This document shows, one piece after another, positions 1-11,900 of a DNA stretch of 16,927 bases (its first letter is position 1; each line of letters opens with the position of its first letter). Below the pieces are notes generated by a model that saw nothing but the letters and a program-made list of their open reading frames with translations, ran no database searches and was not told where the DNA came from. Origin of the DNA: Isohypsibius dastychi. Lineage: Eukaryota; Tardigrada; Eutardigrada; Parachela; Isohypsibiidae. The position numbers were made by a program, and so were the translations under genes. Where the stretch lies: positions 1 through 16,927 of the forward strand of contig JAQIWT010000638.1 of assembly GCA_034696485.1 (NCBI GenBank). The letters run 5' to 3'.

Positions 1-23
1 TCAATTGCAAGAAAAGGTAGAAG

Positions 24-37
24 CCCCCCCCCCCCCC
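24..37. repeat. C14 homopolymer tract
   Basis: Fourteen consecutive C residues on the + strand. It is one of six C or G runs of 9-15 nt in the window, so such runs are a feature of this genome or of its mobile elements. Confidence 0.95.
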
Positions 38-1013
38 ACCCTCTATCACATTTATTATCTCGGATTCGGAGTTCGAGGTTCATACTCCAGAGTTTAAACT
101 GGAGAATGGCGGCGGCTTAGTATCTGCCACATCAAACTAAGATAATGAATGTAGCTGGAGACGAGTACGGGATGATACCTTCATGCGAAGTGAGGGAACC
201 GTCATTACCAAACAATCAATTATCGAGACTTTCTCCTAAAAGCTTGTCGCCGAAGACCCAGGATTTCTTATTTCCCGTAAATGTTTGATTGAAAAAGGTT
301 AATAACCAGTTGCTCCCAGTTGTGGAGGTACACGTTGAATTACCTGTTTGTCCTAGTCAAATTTAGACGTAGGTAATGACGTTGTAGCAGACGACTTCGT
401 CATACTCGTTAGCAATTCTCGCTTTTCTTTGCCGCATATTTCTGACTTTCAGATCCGAACTACGGTCGAGGCATAAGAAACCCAACGACTACCGTTATAT
501 GTTATCCTGAATCAAAAAAATCAATTTTCTGATCAAACACTTTCGTTAAGTCCAGGCAGGCTAAATACATCCCTAATTTGTCGAGTTTTGAATCCCTGGA
601 ACTTCGAGAAACTCACTGGCTCAGAAAATATTCCATGTTACATGTATAACATCATTCTACTGTTGCAGTTTCTAGCTCAGCAGAAAGATCGACCAAGAAA
701 TGGAATATTCTACGGGTCTAGGCTGAAGCGCAAAAGCATAATCTGACATAGTGCACCAGCTCTGGACTAGGTAGGTACATCAAAGGCCAACATCAACAAG
801 AGCAGATTCAGGAATCAACTGGAGTTTACCGACTCGTACTTTGCGCCTGAGAAACTGTGAATACAACCACTCTCGGAAAGAATGACATATCATGAAGGTC
901 TGATTTGAAAACCAGATCGGATATCCACTATTCTTTCCAGTCCAATTTCAGTGCGTTTTAAACGCATTAACCCTCCCCCGTTTTTAAGTTTGTTTTCGTT
1001 TGCTTCCGGCCTA

Positions 1014-1026
1014 CCCCCCCCCCCCC
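1014..1026. repeat. C13 homopolymer tract
   Basis: Thirteen consecutive C residues in the non-coding region upstream of TMEM97. Confidence 0.95.
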
Positions 1027-1404
1027 TTCTAGCATAACGTTATTTCCGGATGCCCCCTTAGATTATCCGCTGCACGGAGAAAACAGCCTGTCTGTTATTC
1101 CATGAAAAAACTTCTGAACAAACGCAAAGTCCTTGCAACGGAATCATCATTATTTTGGCGGTAGAGCTTAATCCTCAAGGTCATTGTAGCCATCATTACA
1201 ATACCGAAGGTCATATGGAAAGGCAGCCAGGGAAGCCCAGAGAAAAAGATAGGCGGTGACTAGACTCATCTGCGCAGGGAGAATGCCGCGTTGGAATTAA
1301 CACTGATAAAGCAGCTGCGGCAAAATCTGCGATACGTGTTCATAAACACATGAAAGCCTGATCATCCCGAAATTCCTTTCTTTGTTCCAGCATTTGCAAC
1401 CAAA

Positions 1405-2726
1405 ATGGCCATCTTCCAGCGCTTCCGTGATATCGGCTATGCGGCGTTTTTCGTCGTCCATCTCGGAGCGTCGCTGTTGTTTGATACGCAGTTCTTCTTG
1501 CCGAGAAACTTGTTTCCCCAAGTGGTGCGTTATTCCTGGAATTTATCTGATATTTTGGGTGAAATATTTTGTTTTGTTTTCAGTTGGTGAATTTCTTGGA
1601 TCAACACGTTCGGGATAACAAAGACCCGATTGTCGGGAATGCTCCTATCTGGGTTCAATCGCTCATCGCCTTGGAATTGGTTCTGCATGTGCCTTATTTG
1701 ATTCCCGCGATTTTCGGATCACTTTTCGGTAAGGAGTTTGAAATGAAGCGAGTTTTTTGGCAGGACTGTTAGCAGTTTCAAATCTGCGTTTTGCAACTTG
1801 CATTTTATGTTGACTCTACTGAGTGCGACTTGCTTTGTTTTCGAATGAATTTAATCAAGAGTGTCCTAAATATTCAAAGGGATTTCTCTTTTTTCCGATG
1901 GTTTAAATTGTTTAGTTCACACTCAAATAAAATTCTTTTTCTTAGCGAAAATGATTTCAGAATTTTAAAGTATTTGAAATGGAAATACTTATTTTACAAA
2001 TGTTCATAGCTCGGATCATAAAACTTGCGGATCCAATTTCTGATTTAATTCTTCTTTATATTATTATTCATCAAATGCAAAAAATTAATAGCAGCGTGAA
2101 GTTTTTGAAGTCGGACATTTTTCGTTTGTCTAGAATTAATTGTTGAGAATTTGGGCTGTCGTAAAACTTTTTAGATTCGTTATACCTGTATGCAACATAT
2201 AAATATACGAAACCGCTTCTCTACAGATATACTCATCTTTTGAAAGAATTCTGTGGCAGTCGCGTTTTGGTTGAAAAATGTACAAACTTAACTTTCAAAT
2301 AGGAAAGAATTTGTCGAAACTTTGGCAGTTATTTCCAAACATTATTCGTTTATATTCGAAATAAAGCAAACAGTTGATACAGTGGTCTTTATTTAGGATC
2401 GAACTGGATGCGAACTCCTTCGATTATCTATGGAACTTCCGTCTTGACCATGGCTCTTCCAAGTTCGTATTTTTTACAACCGGAAGTGTTATCAAATCAG
2501 CATTAAAATTGTCTTTTTCTCAGTGCTGGCTCATGTTCTCTTCGACGATTTCAAAGGCGCTAAAGTTGGACCATCGACTCCGGAACAACGCTACAAACTC
2601 GCTGCGCTTTACGGAGGATTCGCCTTGATGGGATTGATTGTCATGGTGGATTATGCATTTTTCCGAGGTGGTCCACCGAAAGGAAAACCAAACAATCAAC
2701 AAAATCAGCAAAAGAAACGCAATTAA
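1405..2726 (+). CDS. TMEM97: TMEM97 / sigma-2 receptor homologue (EXPERA domain), 4 exons
   Basis: Exons: 1405-1524, 1584-1728, 2397-2462, 2524-2726, all GT-AG, giving 177 aa (human TMEM97 is 176). Family role: an ER and endolysosomal four-helix EXPERA protein linked to sterol transport and NPC1 stability, and the sigma-2 receptor. Seen: four hydrophobic helices at about residues 11-26, 63-85, 97-115 and 137-155. The conserved blocks LPRNLFP, KDP, LELVLHVPY, WMRTPSIIY and LFDDF align to human TMEM97 without gaps across all three exon junctions. The two acidic ligand-pocket residues of the family (human D29 and E73) match D27 and E71. The C-terminus KKRN has the dilysine KKxx form of an ER-retrieval signal. 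Introns are 59, 668 and 61 bp. The start is the only ATG giving the family N-terminus; an AG acceptor-like site lies 14 nt before it. Confidence 0.93.
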
Positions 2727-2745
2727 TTTTTTTGCAATGTTTTTA

Positions 2746-2751
2746 AATAAA
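2746..2751 (+). promoter_or_regulatory. Poly(A) signal of TMEM97
   Basis: AATAAA lies 19 nt after the TMEM97 stop codon. This would give a very short 3' UTR, as is common in compact genomes. Confidence 0.6.
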
Positions 2752-3576
2752 TTCGTGGTTCGATATCCATTACAAATCGCAACAGATTTTTTTTCGTTTT
2801 TAGGAGATGAGTGAATCAGCTGTTAGAAGAACAACGAGCGACCAATAAAAGCGGTGTTCTGGAAAAACAGTGAATAAAATTCGTTGAGACTTCTCCCGTC
2901 ATTTCCGGTTTATGCATAAATTATAATAGGATCAGGAATATATTTTACTCGAATTCAAAGAAGGTGATACCTGGACAAGTTTCGAAATCGGGAAACGCTT
3001 CCGCCAATAAATAACCAAGGTCTCAGATTTTTTTCTTGAACTTGGAAAGCAGGATGTTTTTGAATGACATGGAAACAATAAATATGGAATAAAACGCAGT
3101 GATCGATTCAGATATCCGACCGGGAGGTTCAACAGGTTTGAGTTCCAACAAGCCAGTTTAAATTTAACGTACGATCTTATTAAACGAAGAAATTTCTGAG
3201 AATTACTTTCTCTTTTCCCAAAGAATTAGATGACCGGAAGTCCAACCTGGAATAAATCTTCCAACTGCTGTTTCACGTGAATTCACGATGTCTCACAATG
3301 CTCACTCATCACTTTAAACAGCCAATCAGATCCCCAAACAAAGAGTGAAAACAAACGTACGTTAAAACACAAGTAAAACAACAAAATAAACATTCAGACA
3401 GGAAACGTTGCGATTTTCTACTGGGGCAGATTATCAAACGAGAATCAAATAAAACTGCACATATTTCGATTCCTCGCGAACTCAAAATAATCGCAACAAA
3501 AACTATGAACGGCCAAAAATAACAAGAATATAATCAAAACTGAAATTCCAACCGGAAGTGGTGCGATATCCTTGGT
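2752..3576. other. Tail-to-tail intergenic region, TMEM97 / KCTD gene
   Basis: No coding gene is recognised. It should contain the 3' UTR of the minus-strand KCTD gene (adjacent to 3577). I found no canonical AATAAA for that gene on the minus strand. Two copies of the word ACCGGAAGT lie at 3233-3241 and 3551-3559. Confidence 0.55.
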
Positions 3577-5476
3577 TCAGCTGTTATTACTGCTGGTTGC
3601 GCGAGTTCCCAAAGCCAAACGTCTGACGACTTGGACGTTGGCGGAATTAGTGGCAGCAATGGATTTCTCATCTTCTTCGTCATTGTAATTAACCCGCTGT
3701 CGACTACGAGTTGCTTGAAGTAGTTCCGTGTCAACACTTTGCTCGTATAATAAAACGTTGAGAGATTCCTCCAAAATTCTCGCTTCCGGAAAATCCACTT
3801 TTGTATGCTTCCTGAAGAAATAAACCTGATCAATAAAAACCCAACGACCAAGTAAATCACGTGGATTAAAGGTTCGGACAGGAGAAATTCGCATTCAGAA
3901 ATCCGAATTCTAGTAAGTGCAATATTCTCTCCGAAATCACATCAAAGTCCTTCTGCACATTTATTAAAACTATTTTGTCGGATTATCAAATAAAACAGAA
4001 ATATCTTTTGATCTTTTCAATGGAAACATTACCCTGGTACACTGAAACGGAAGTCAAAGAAAAAAAGCTCGTTCTGAAATCGCATTTCAAATATCCTTTC
4101 CGTAAAAGTTGAGCAAACTACGTTACATTATATCAATATTCACGTATATACATTCATGATATAGTATATAGTATTCATGATATACTGAACTAAACAATTA
4201 TTTACATGATTTGAAAATAATGTCGGTTTGTCTGCTTTCATTTGAGCGAAGCAGATGTTTCTGTCGCTGATTTATCTTCCCATGATTTTCTACACAATAA
4301 TTACTGTCAAATTCAAAAGGCGAACCAAATTAACTGGGAACAAGCAAGCACTGTTCTTTCAGCTACGAATTCCGGATCAAACCTAATGAATATTATAATT
4401 CCGATTTAACATTATGAATTCCCAGGAAAAAACCGAACATCTCAATATCCCCATATCTTCGAAATTACAACATTCGAAAACAGATACTTCGAAACTAGAG
4501 AAAATTCATACCTGTCCGAAGCATAAACAATCGAGGTGCAGCACACTTCCGCCACTTTCTTTCCGTGTCCATAAAACGACCAACAACAAATCTCCGTATT
4601 CCCAATCACATCTTTCAGGAACAATATCCTTCCCGTAAACCGCAAGCAAAGTTTATCAAACAATTCAATACTTTTCAGCAGATTATCATCAGAAGCTCTG
4701 AAACCAGAAATCATCAACAACAATCCCACTCAACCGAACCAAACTGTCCCAAATCCGACTCTTACACAGTATACGAATATTTGTTATTATGCCGATTCAC
4801 TTGTATTTTGATAACAGGCTTGGAAGAGTTCGCAATCAGCTGCTGTTCTTCCCGGGCGGAAGTGATTAAAGGAGCTTGACAAACAGGTGCGCTTTTGGCC
4901 TGGAGTGCTCGTTCGCACTTTTGAACAAGATCCTACAACAGAATTCATCATTTCAATGAGGTCTGGACAACAGAAATAGAGAACAAACCTCGCAAAGAAA
5001 GAATTTGGCTTCTTGATAAAGTTCCTCGATTTCTGCGAAGGAATTTGGCAGTGGAACGTCGCCGTCGCGCAGCCAGTTGAGTATCCTCCCGAAATGTGTT
5101 CCACAACGATCAATTCGAATAAATCCTGCAAAGATAAGCAACGTCAACCAACGAGAAGGGAAGTGAGTCTGGAGTTTTGGAATCACGAGATAATTCACCA
5201 TCGGAATCTTTCTTCGTTCCCATCGGAGTGGTCAACATGGTTTTCAGCATGGTATCTCTTGCACATATTGTGTCCATGGTGGTGATATGTAAAGCTCCTG
5301 AAAATATACAGGTGAAGCAGGGTCCAAGAAAACCGGAACCGATAAACGTCTTCAAATTCAGATTCAAACTTCGAACGAAAAAAAGCCTCACCTCCGACGT
5401 TCAATTTGACGTATAAGCTCCGTTTGTCCACGTGATCACTGTTTTCCGATCTGGAAGAAGAGCTTCCAAAATCCAT
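3577..5476 (-). CDS. KCTD10: BACURD-type KCTD protein (KCTD10/KCTD13/TNFAIP1 family), 6 exons
   Basis: Exons in coding order: 5476-5392, 5297-5199, 5125-4989, 4932-4766, 4697-4512, 3811-3577; 302 aa (human KCTD10 is 313). Family role: BTB/T1 substrate adaptor for CUL3 ubiquitin ligase, best known for RhoA turnover, with PCNA and DNA polymerase delta links. Seen: the BTB domain at about residues 21-113 has [42 protein letters not shown] and VPLP. The C-terminal half has [57 protein letters not shown] and VDFPEARI. Each junction restores the family sequence without gaps. Introns are 94, 73, 56, 68 and 700 bp. The single family member here corresponds to three vertebrate paralogues, so the symbol is nominal. 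ATG at 5476 gives a short Ser-rich N-tail; an upstream in-frame ATG at 5572 is possible but unlike the family. Confidence 0.93.
4152..4186. repeat. Short AT-rich tandem repeat in last KCTD intron
   Basis: A 21-bp unit beginning ATTCATGATATA is followed directly by a partial second copy (4173-4186). It lies in the 700-bp intron 3812-4511. Confidence 0.7.
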
Positions 5477-5907
5477 TTCTGCTCGAGGAACGATGACAGT
5501 TCTGGATAAGTTTGAAGCGGAGAAAATGGGGATTTCTTGCAACCAAAGTTTATTTTTATTTGCTGTAAGCAAAGGCGTAGGGGTAAGGGCTCTGTCGACA
5601 AGGGGAGCCGGTATGTTTTAAAGGGGGATCCATGATATGTTAGGGGCCTGACGATTCTCGCAACGGTTTTCGTAACGTATGTTCCTGTCTTATTCGTACG
5701 CCATACGTAGGGGGCCGAGCTGAGGCTCGCCTTCGATCATCGACCCCCCCCCCCTCAAATGTTTGTTTTGGTTTTCAGGTCAAGCTTTCCGTCCATTTTC
5801 TTTTTTGAAACTGAAAGCTTCTCTCCTCTGCTGCCATCTTGAATCTGAGCTTTTCCAGTTGCTCATCAGATCCTGTTTTCGATTTGTTGGATTTTATCGG
5901 ACGAAAT
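5477..5907. promoter_or_regulatory. Divergent KCTD / cytohesin promoter region
   Basis: The KCTD start (minus strand, 5476) and the cytohesin start (plus strand, 5908) are 431 bp apart and point away from each other, so this interval must hold at least part of both 5' regions. It contains a C11 run (5744-5754), a small CGAGC/GCTCG hairpin near 5707, and acceptor-like sites facing each gene (CCAG at 5505-5502 on the minus strand; CAG ending at 5858 on the plus strand). No TATA box is convincing. Confidence 0.5.
5744..5754. repeat. C11 homopolymer tract
   Basis: Eleven consecutive C residues in the divergent promoter region between the KCTD and cytohesin genes. Confidence 0.95.
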
Positions 5908-8900
5908 ATGCCTCCAGAGCGGAATTCATCTTCCATGTTGAGTCTGCCAACGAGCGCAGGGAGATCTTCAAGCAGAGGCAGTTCCAATGTGCAGAATTTC
6001 AGCGCTCAAGAACAAGCCATGCTCGATGAAATTCGGAGAGAGAAAGCGATATTGATGCAGGAAATCCGAACGATGAAGGACGAGATTGCAGATTGTGACT
6101 GGATTATCGAGAGGTTGGATGTTGATGAAAATGGAAGACCCAATTCAGATCGACAAATCCTCGTGACTGGAAGGAAGAAATTCAACTTGGATCCCAAGAA
6201 AGGAATTGAGTATTTGGTGGAGAAAGGTATTTTACAGAATACTCCGCAAAGCGTGGCTGGCTTTCTGTTTGGAGGAGAAGGACTGGTGAAAACTGCGATT
6301 GGCGATTATTTGGGAGAATTGAACGACTTTAACCAGAAGGTGAGTCGACATTTTGATCTAGCGATTTTTTTGGCGGAATTATTTGCAGTGTTGTAAGGAC
6401 GTTGAATATGGATACGATGTGTGAAATGAATCAACTAGTTGGGAGTTTCTTCATGGATGAACTGCTGTAGGAAAGTGGCGAATTCCGCTTCAGATTCACT
6501 TGCATAGAAAGAAATATTCGATTTTCTCACTGTGACCCTACTTCGAAATCGCTTGAGTTCTTTAGTACGTCGCTTGAGTTCTTTCGTACATATTGTAACC
6601 TAGTGGTTTTTGCGAATTCCGGAATCAAAATTTTGAGTTTTCGGATTATTCTTAAGATTGATTAATTGATTAATTTTGATTAAATTGATTCATTGATTAA
6701 TTGATTAATTTTTCCGTTTTGCTGGGTTCGTTTTAGACTTTGCTGTTGTGGACTTTGCTTGCGTCTCGAAATTAAGAGAACCTTTTCTATCTTGTTATTT
6801 TCCTAGAAAGATGATTCTGTGGCTGTTTTGTTGTATTTCAATTTAACTTGAATTCTAAAACTGGCTGTCGTGTTTTTACAGTTCCTCAAAGTCACAGCGA
6901 GAAAAATTAGTTTTTGTGCTGGTCCCCATTTCAGGGATGTACTGCAGACTTTAATTTCATCTCAAATCCTGGTTTCTGGTTGGAAGAGTTTTGACAATTC
7001 GAAACTCGTGTGCCGAATTCATTGTCGAAAAATTATTGTCGGAAATATTAATATACAATTATTGTATAAATTGTTATTACTGTGTTATTGATTGATTATT
7101 GTTAATAGTTAAATTATTGTATAAATAATATACTATTTTCGGAAATAAGTAATGTGGAATATTTGAAATATTGAAATATTTTGCAACCACGTTTGTCTAC
7201 TAGAACGATGTATTGCAGCTTTCTTGAGCTCAGGTGCTCGTTTCTAACACGTATAGAATACTCCATGTAAAATGAATTTTCTAACAAAAACTCAGGTAGT
7301 TGAAGTTTGAGTAATATTACGGCAAAATGTCATGAAGTTCTGATGCTGGATTTCGCGGGAGTTTTCGCTTTCAAATTTGGTTTTCTGTCACAATTTAAAT
7401 GTTCCAACCGATGCCGTTGTTTTACTGCCGAACTCATTAAGCTCTTTTTTTCAAGGTTCTGGAAGAATTCATCCGGCTCCACGATTTCTCGAACACGGAT
7501 CTGGTTTCAGCGCTGCGTGTTTTTCTCTGGAGTTTCCGGCTTCCGGGTGAAGCTCAGAAAATCGACCGGATGATGGAGAATTTCGCGCAATATTATTGCG
7601 CTCATAATCCCAACGTTTTCTCGTCCACCGATTGCTGTTATGTTTTATCATATGCGACCATCATGTTGAACACGACGCTCCATAATCGTGCAGTGAAAGG
7701 AACCTATCGCCAAACTGTTGAACAGTTTATCAATATGAATCGTGGAATTAATGGAGGAGAGGATTTGCCGAGAGAAATGCTGGTCAGCATGTATGACAGC
7801 ATCAAGAATGAACAATTCAAGGTTAGTCACTTCCGGTTGAAATTTGTATAATATGCTTGTAATATTCTTGGTGTGCGCTGAAGTTTTTTACCATACACTA
7901 AGCTGAGGTGAATTGATGTTAATATCCTGATACATTGTGGATCAAATTTTCTTATGGGATAAGTTACAAGTGTCAGAGCGCATTCACGTTGACACTCACA
8001 TTGCCTGAGCCTCGTTTGCTGCGTTTAAGCTACGCAAATCTACGGCATACAGTAATATCCAGGCGGAATTTCGGTAGAAAAAAGGGTTTTCCGACCTTTT
8101 TTCGCTGTTTTTTGAGAATATTCCGTTACCATGACAACCGGAACCGGAAGTCACTTCACTTCCGGTGTTGGGAAATAATTCTGAGCAAAACTCTGGTCTA
8201 ACGTCCCACTTGATTTTCCATAGGTGGGCAGGAAACTGATTCGCATCCGGTTGTTTTCTGGTCACGTGACTAGCGTTGTGGCTTACGTTGTGGTCCGATT
8301 TCGAAAATTTTTCTCGCGATTGGATTCAAATCGTAAAATATGAGTTCTGTAGCATGGGTTTGTATGCTAGAATGTTGCTCCCTCGTTCGTGAGAGCGATC
8401 ACGTGATTTTTCGGACGTCGCGAAGCGACGTTTTGGGTCGACCGGAGGTCGACCCCTGAACCTGAACCGAAATTTTCTGACTGATTTTTGCCACTTTATA
8501 TGGTGGAATCGGTTTTGGCGCATTAACAAGCGCCCGGGCTAATCTAGTGTTTGTTGGGATATTACCAGCATCAGGCCACGCTGCGCTTGACTTCAGACCA
8601 CGTCGCACCTACGGTTGGCGTGGAGACAATAACACGATGGCTGGTTACGCGAAATTCCGAAGTGTTATTGTCTAAATTGTCTAAATTGTCTAAAAAATTC
8701 AGGCGGAAATTTACATTTTCCGATTATTTTCACATTTTGAGTTTTGCTTACTCACGATGACGTCACACATGACCCCTCAGAGCAAAGATTTTGTTGAGCT
8801 TTCAGTACTGAGTCGAATGACATGTCAACCCCCTCGAATTTCAAAAGTCGAAAAATTGGTCGACCTCCGCCGGAAAGGTCAGTCACGTTACCAGCGCCGT

Positions 8901-11900
8901 TTCTTAGCCAACGGTCAGAAAATTGTAACCGAGATGTCGTTTTGTAGCTCACAGCAAACAAAAGATTATTTCTGAATACTCGTCCGTCAAAATGTCACGT
9001 GATCGAGAGATAAACGTAAAAAACCACTTCCGAAAACGTGGGGACTGAAATTTGACAAATTTCTAAAATGACGACCCCCCTTTCTTCTGATCGTTTTCAC
9101 CTTGAAAAGACGTGCGCTTTCAGATGAGATGGAGTAATTTGACATAACCATGACGTACCAAAATATTGTCAAAAGAGAAGTGTTATTGCTAGCATCAGGC
9201 GCGCGATGCTGCCTTTGAACCGTGCCGCGCCTACAGCTGGCATGGAGACAATAACACGATGGCTGGTTACGCGATAAAAATGCAGGTGGAGGGTGACTTT
9301 TTTCGTTTTTTTGACATTTGGAATTTTGCTGACTCACGATGACGTCACACGCGGACCCTCACAACAAACATCTTGCTCGGCATGTTGAACTCAATCGAAT
9401 GACATACCAACCCCCTCAGATTTCTAAAATTTACAAAACTTCGTACCTCCGCCGGAAAGGTCAGTCACGTGACTGTTGCCATTCCTTAGCCAGTGGTCAG
9501 AAAATTCACGCCGATAGGTCGTTTTGTAGACGGCAACAAACGTAGAGATATTGTTTGACATTTGTTCGTCGAGATGTCACGTGATCGAGAGATATTCGTG
9601 AAAAACCACTTCAAAAAACCTGGGGACTTGAATTTGACCGATTTCTAAAGTGACGACCCCCTTTTTTTCTTCTTATTCTCTCATTGAAATTTGATTCGAT
9701 TTCCAGAAAGGATGGGAATTTTCGAAAAGCTATGACGAGGAAATCGATCCCGATTCGTGAAGTGTTATAGCATCAGGCGCGCGATGCTGCCTTTGAACCG
9801 TGCCGCGCCTACAGCTGGCATGGAGACAATAACACGATGGCTGGTTACGCGATAAAAATGCAGGTGGAGGGTGACTTTTTTCGTTTTTTTGACATTTGGA
9901 ATTTTGCTGACTCACGATGACGTCACACGCGGACCCTCACAACAAACATCTTGCTCGGCATGTTGAACTCAATCGAATGACATACCAACCCCCTCAGATT
10001 TCTAAAATTTACAAAACTTCGTACCTCCGCCGGAAAGGTCAGTCACGTGACTGTTGCCATTCCTTAGCCAGTGGTCAGAAAATTCACGCCGATAGGTCGT
10101 TTTGTAGACGGCAACAAACGTAGAGATATTGTTTGACATTTGTTCGTCGAGATGTCACGTGATCGAGAGATATTCGTGAAAAACCACTTCAAAAAACCTG
10201 GGGACTTGAATTTGACCGATTTCTAAAGTGACGACCCCCTTTTTTTCTTCTTATTCTCTCATTGAAATTTGATTCGATTTCCAGAAAGGATGGGAATTTT
10301 CGAAAAGCTATGACGAGGAAATCGATCCCGATTCGTGAAGTGTTATTGTCTAAACTAGTTACGATGACGTCAGACGTGGACCCCTACGGCAGAAAATCTG
10401 TTTCTCGCATAAAACTGAATCGAATGACATGTCAATCCCCTCAATAATCACATTTCGAAAAATCACAGGGGTCCGCCGTCAACTGACAGTCACGTGACAG
10501 GCGTAGTTCCTGAACCGGTGGTCCGATACTGTCGATCGATAGTTCATTAGATAGCTCACAATGCGAGAAGCAGTTCATCCATATACTCTTTTGTCGAAAT
10601 GTCACGTGATCAAAAGTTATTCACAAAAAACCAGTTGGAAAAACTGGGGGACTGAAATTTGGGCGATTTCTAAAGTTTGGACCCCAACTTTTTTTTTCGG
10701 TTTCCATGTTCTTTTTTGATGCTCTGTGCGATGTGAATGAGAAACTTGGATTAGTATGCGTGTGGTGAAATATCCCGAAAGAAGAAGTGTTATTGTCTAA
10801 ACTGTATAAATAAATATGCATGGAAGTAAGTTTCTGAAATGAAAACCCGATCCGAATTTTTGTGCTGAATTAGGATTATTTATTTTTTAATCGGTTTTGA
10901 TTTGTTGGTATTTTGAAGAAAATGTTGTTTAAGGAATTCAGAATGATTTTTAGGAGGTTGACCGATTAAGAAAGTGTTTCCTTAGCCTTGGGTTTTCTTT
11001 TTTATTGCACCGGACGATTTTAACAACTTTCAAGAAAGAATACCCTAGTATGAACGCAAAGATTAACGGTAGAGTAAAAACACTGTTGTTCACTGATATT
11101 TTTTGCAGTGGTGAAGTAACTTGCAGTTGCAGTGATATGAAGGAACGTAGCTCGATGTGATTGTTACCGATTGCTGCGTCTAAGTTCCCACTTTTCTACA
11201 TGGCTTGATCAATTTGTCTTATGCTGAAAATTAGCTCGTTAAATTAAATGAAACCACTGTTATTATTTATCTATTTTGGTACTGTTCAGTTAGTCATATT
11301 CATAATGTATTTTCATTTTATCATATGAATACTGTATTATGAATTTCTGTGTAATAAGGGTGATTATGTGGGAACAATTTATGCTAGAAGTTCGTGCCTT
11401 GAAGAAAAACTTGGCATCGCAGTTGGAATCCGACCGCAATTTAAACAGATATTTATCAAACGTAGATGATGAATTAAATAATAATACATCGTTTTAAGCT
11501 AACGCGTTTCCTCCCGCTGTAGATTCCGGAAGATGACGGAAATGATCTAGTGCCGACTTTCGAGAATCCAGACCGGCAGGGATATCTGTGGAAACAAGGC
11601 GGGAAATACAAGAGTTGGAAACAACGTTGGTTCGTGTTGAACGACAGCGTTCTTTACTATTTTGTCAGTCCGACTGAGAAAGAACCTAAAGGGATAATCC
11701 CGTTGGAAAACACCCAGCTTCGCGATTTGGAGGACCGTTCCAAACCACATTGCTTTGAGTTGTACGTCGCAAATAACGGGGTTGTCAAAGCGTGTAAAAC
11801 GGGCAAAGATGGAAAGGTCATCACGGGACGACATTCCAATTATCGAGTCAGTGCGACGAGTGCAATGGAGAAGGAAGAATGGATGCGGGCGATACGGTCT

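Larger units (their letters stand above)
1..1404. other. Intergenic region upstream of TMEM97
   Basis: I see no supportable gene here on either strand; open stretches are short and resemble nothing I know. It holds two C homopolymers (listed separately), a short palindrome near 955-968 around TGCGTTT/AAACGCA, and a weak inverted pair near 626 and 700 (AATATTCCAT / ATGGAATATT). A pyrimidine-rich AG at 1381-1390 just before the TMEM97 start could be a splice acceptor for a 5' UTR exon or a leader. Confidence 0.6.
8055..8460. repeat. Decayed, oldest unit of the intron-2 array
   Basis: This stretch resembles the later array units at low identity. It starts with CAGGCGGAA (as at about 8700), has ATGACAACC where the others have ATGACGTCA, then GTCACGTGAC at 8261 followed by a GCGTnGTnnCTnA...GGTCCGAT block also seen in the last unit (10489 onward), and a second TCACGTGA at 8399. 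The interval between the two CACGTG sites is 137 bp rather than 112, so it has acquired insertions. Its right end holds two hairpins. Confidence 0.4.

Noticed and set aside
9339-10123. Repeated 68-codon frames starting MTSHADPH, with a related frame at 8757-8975
   Set aside because: They lie within the array units. Between units A and B most changes alter the amino acid, and unit D has an early stop, so similarity reflects DNA repeat ancestry rather than a conserved peptide.
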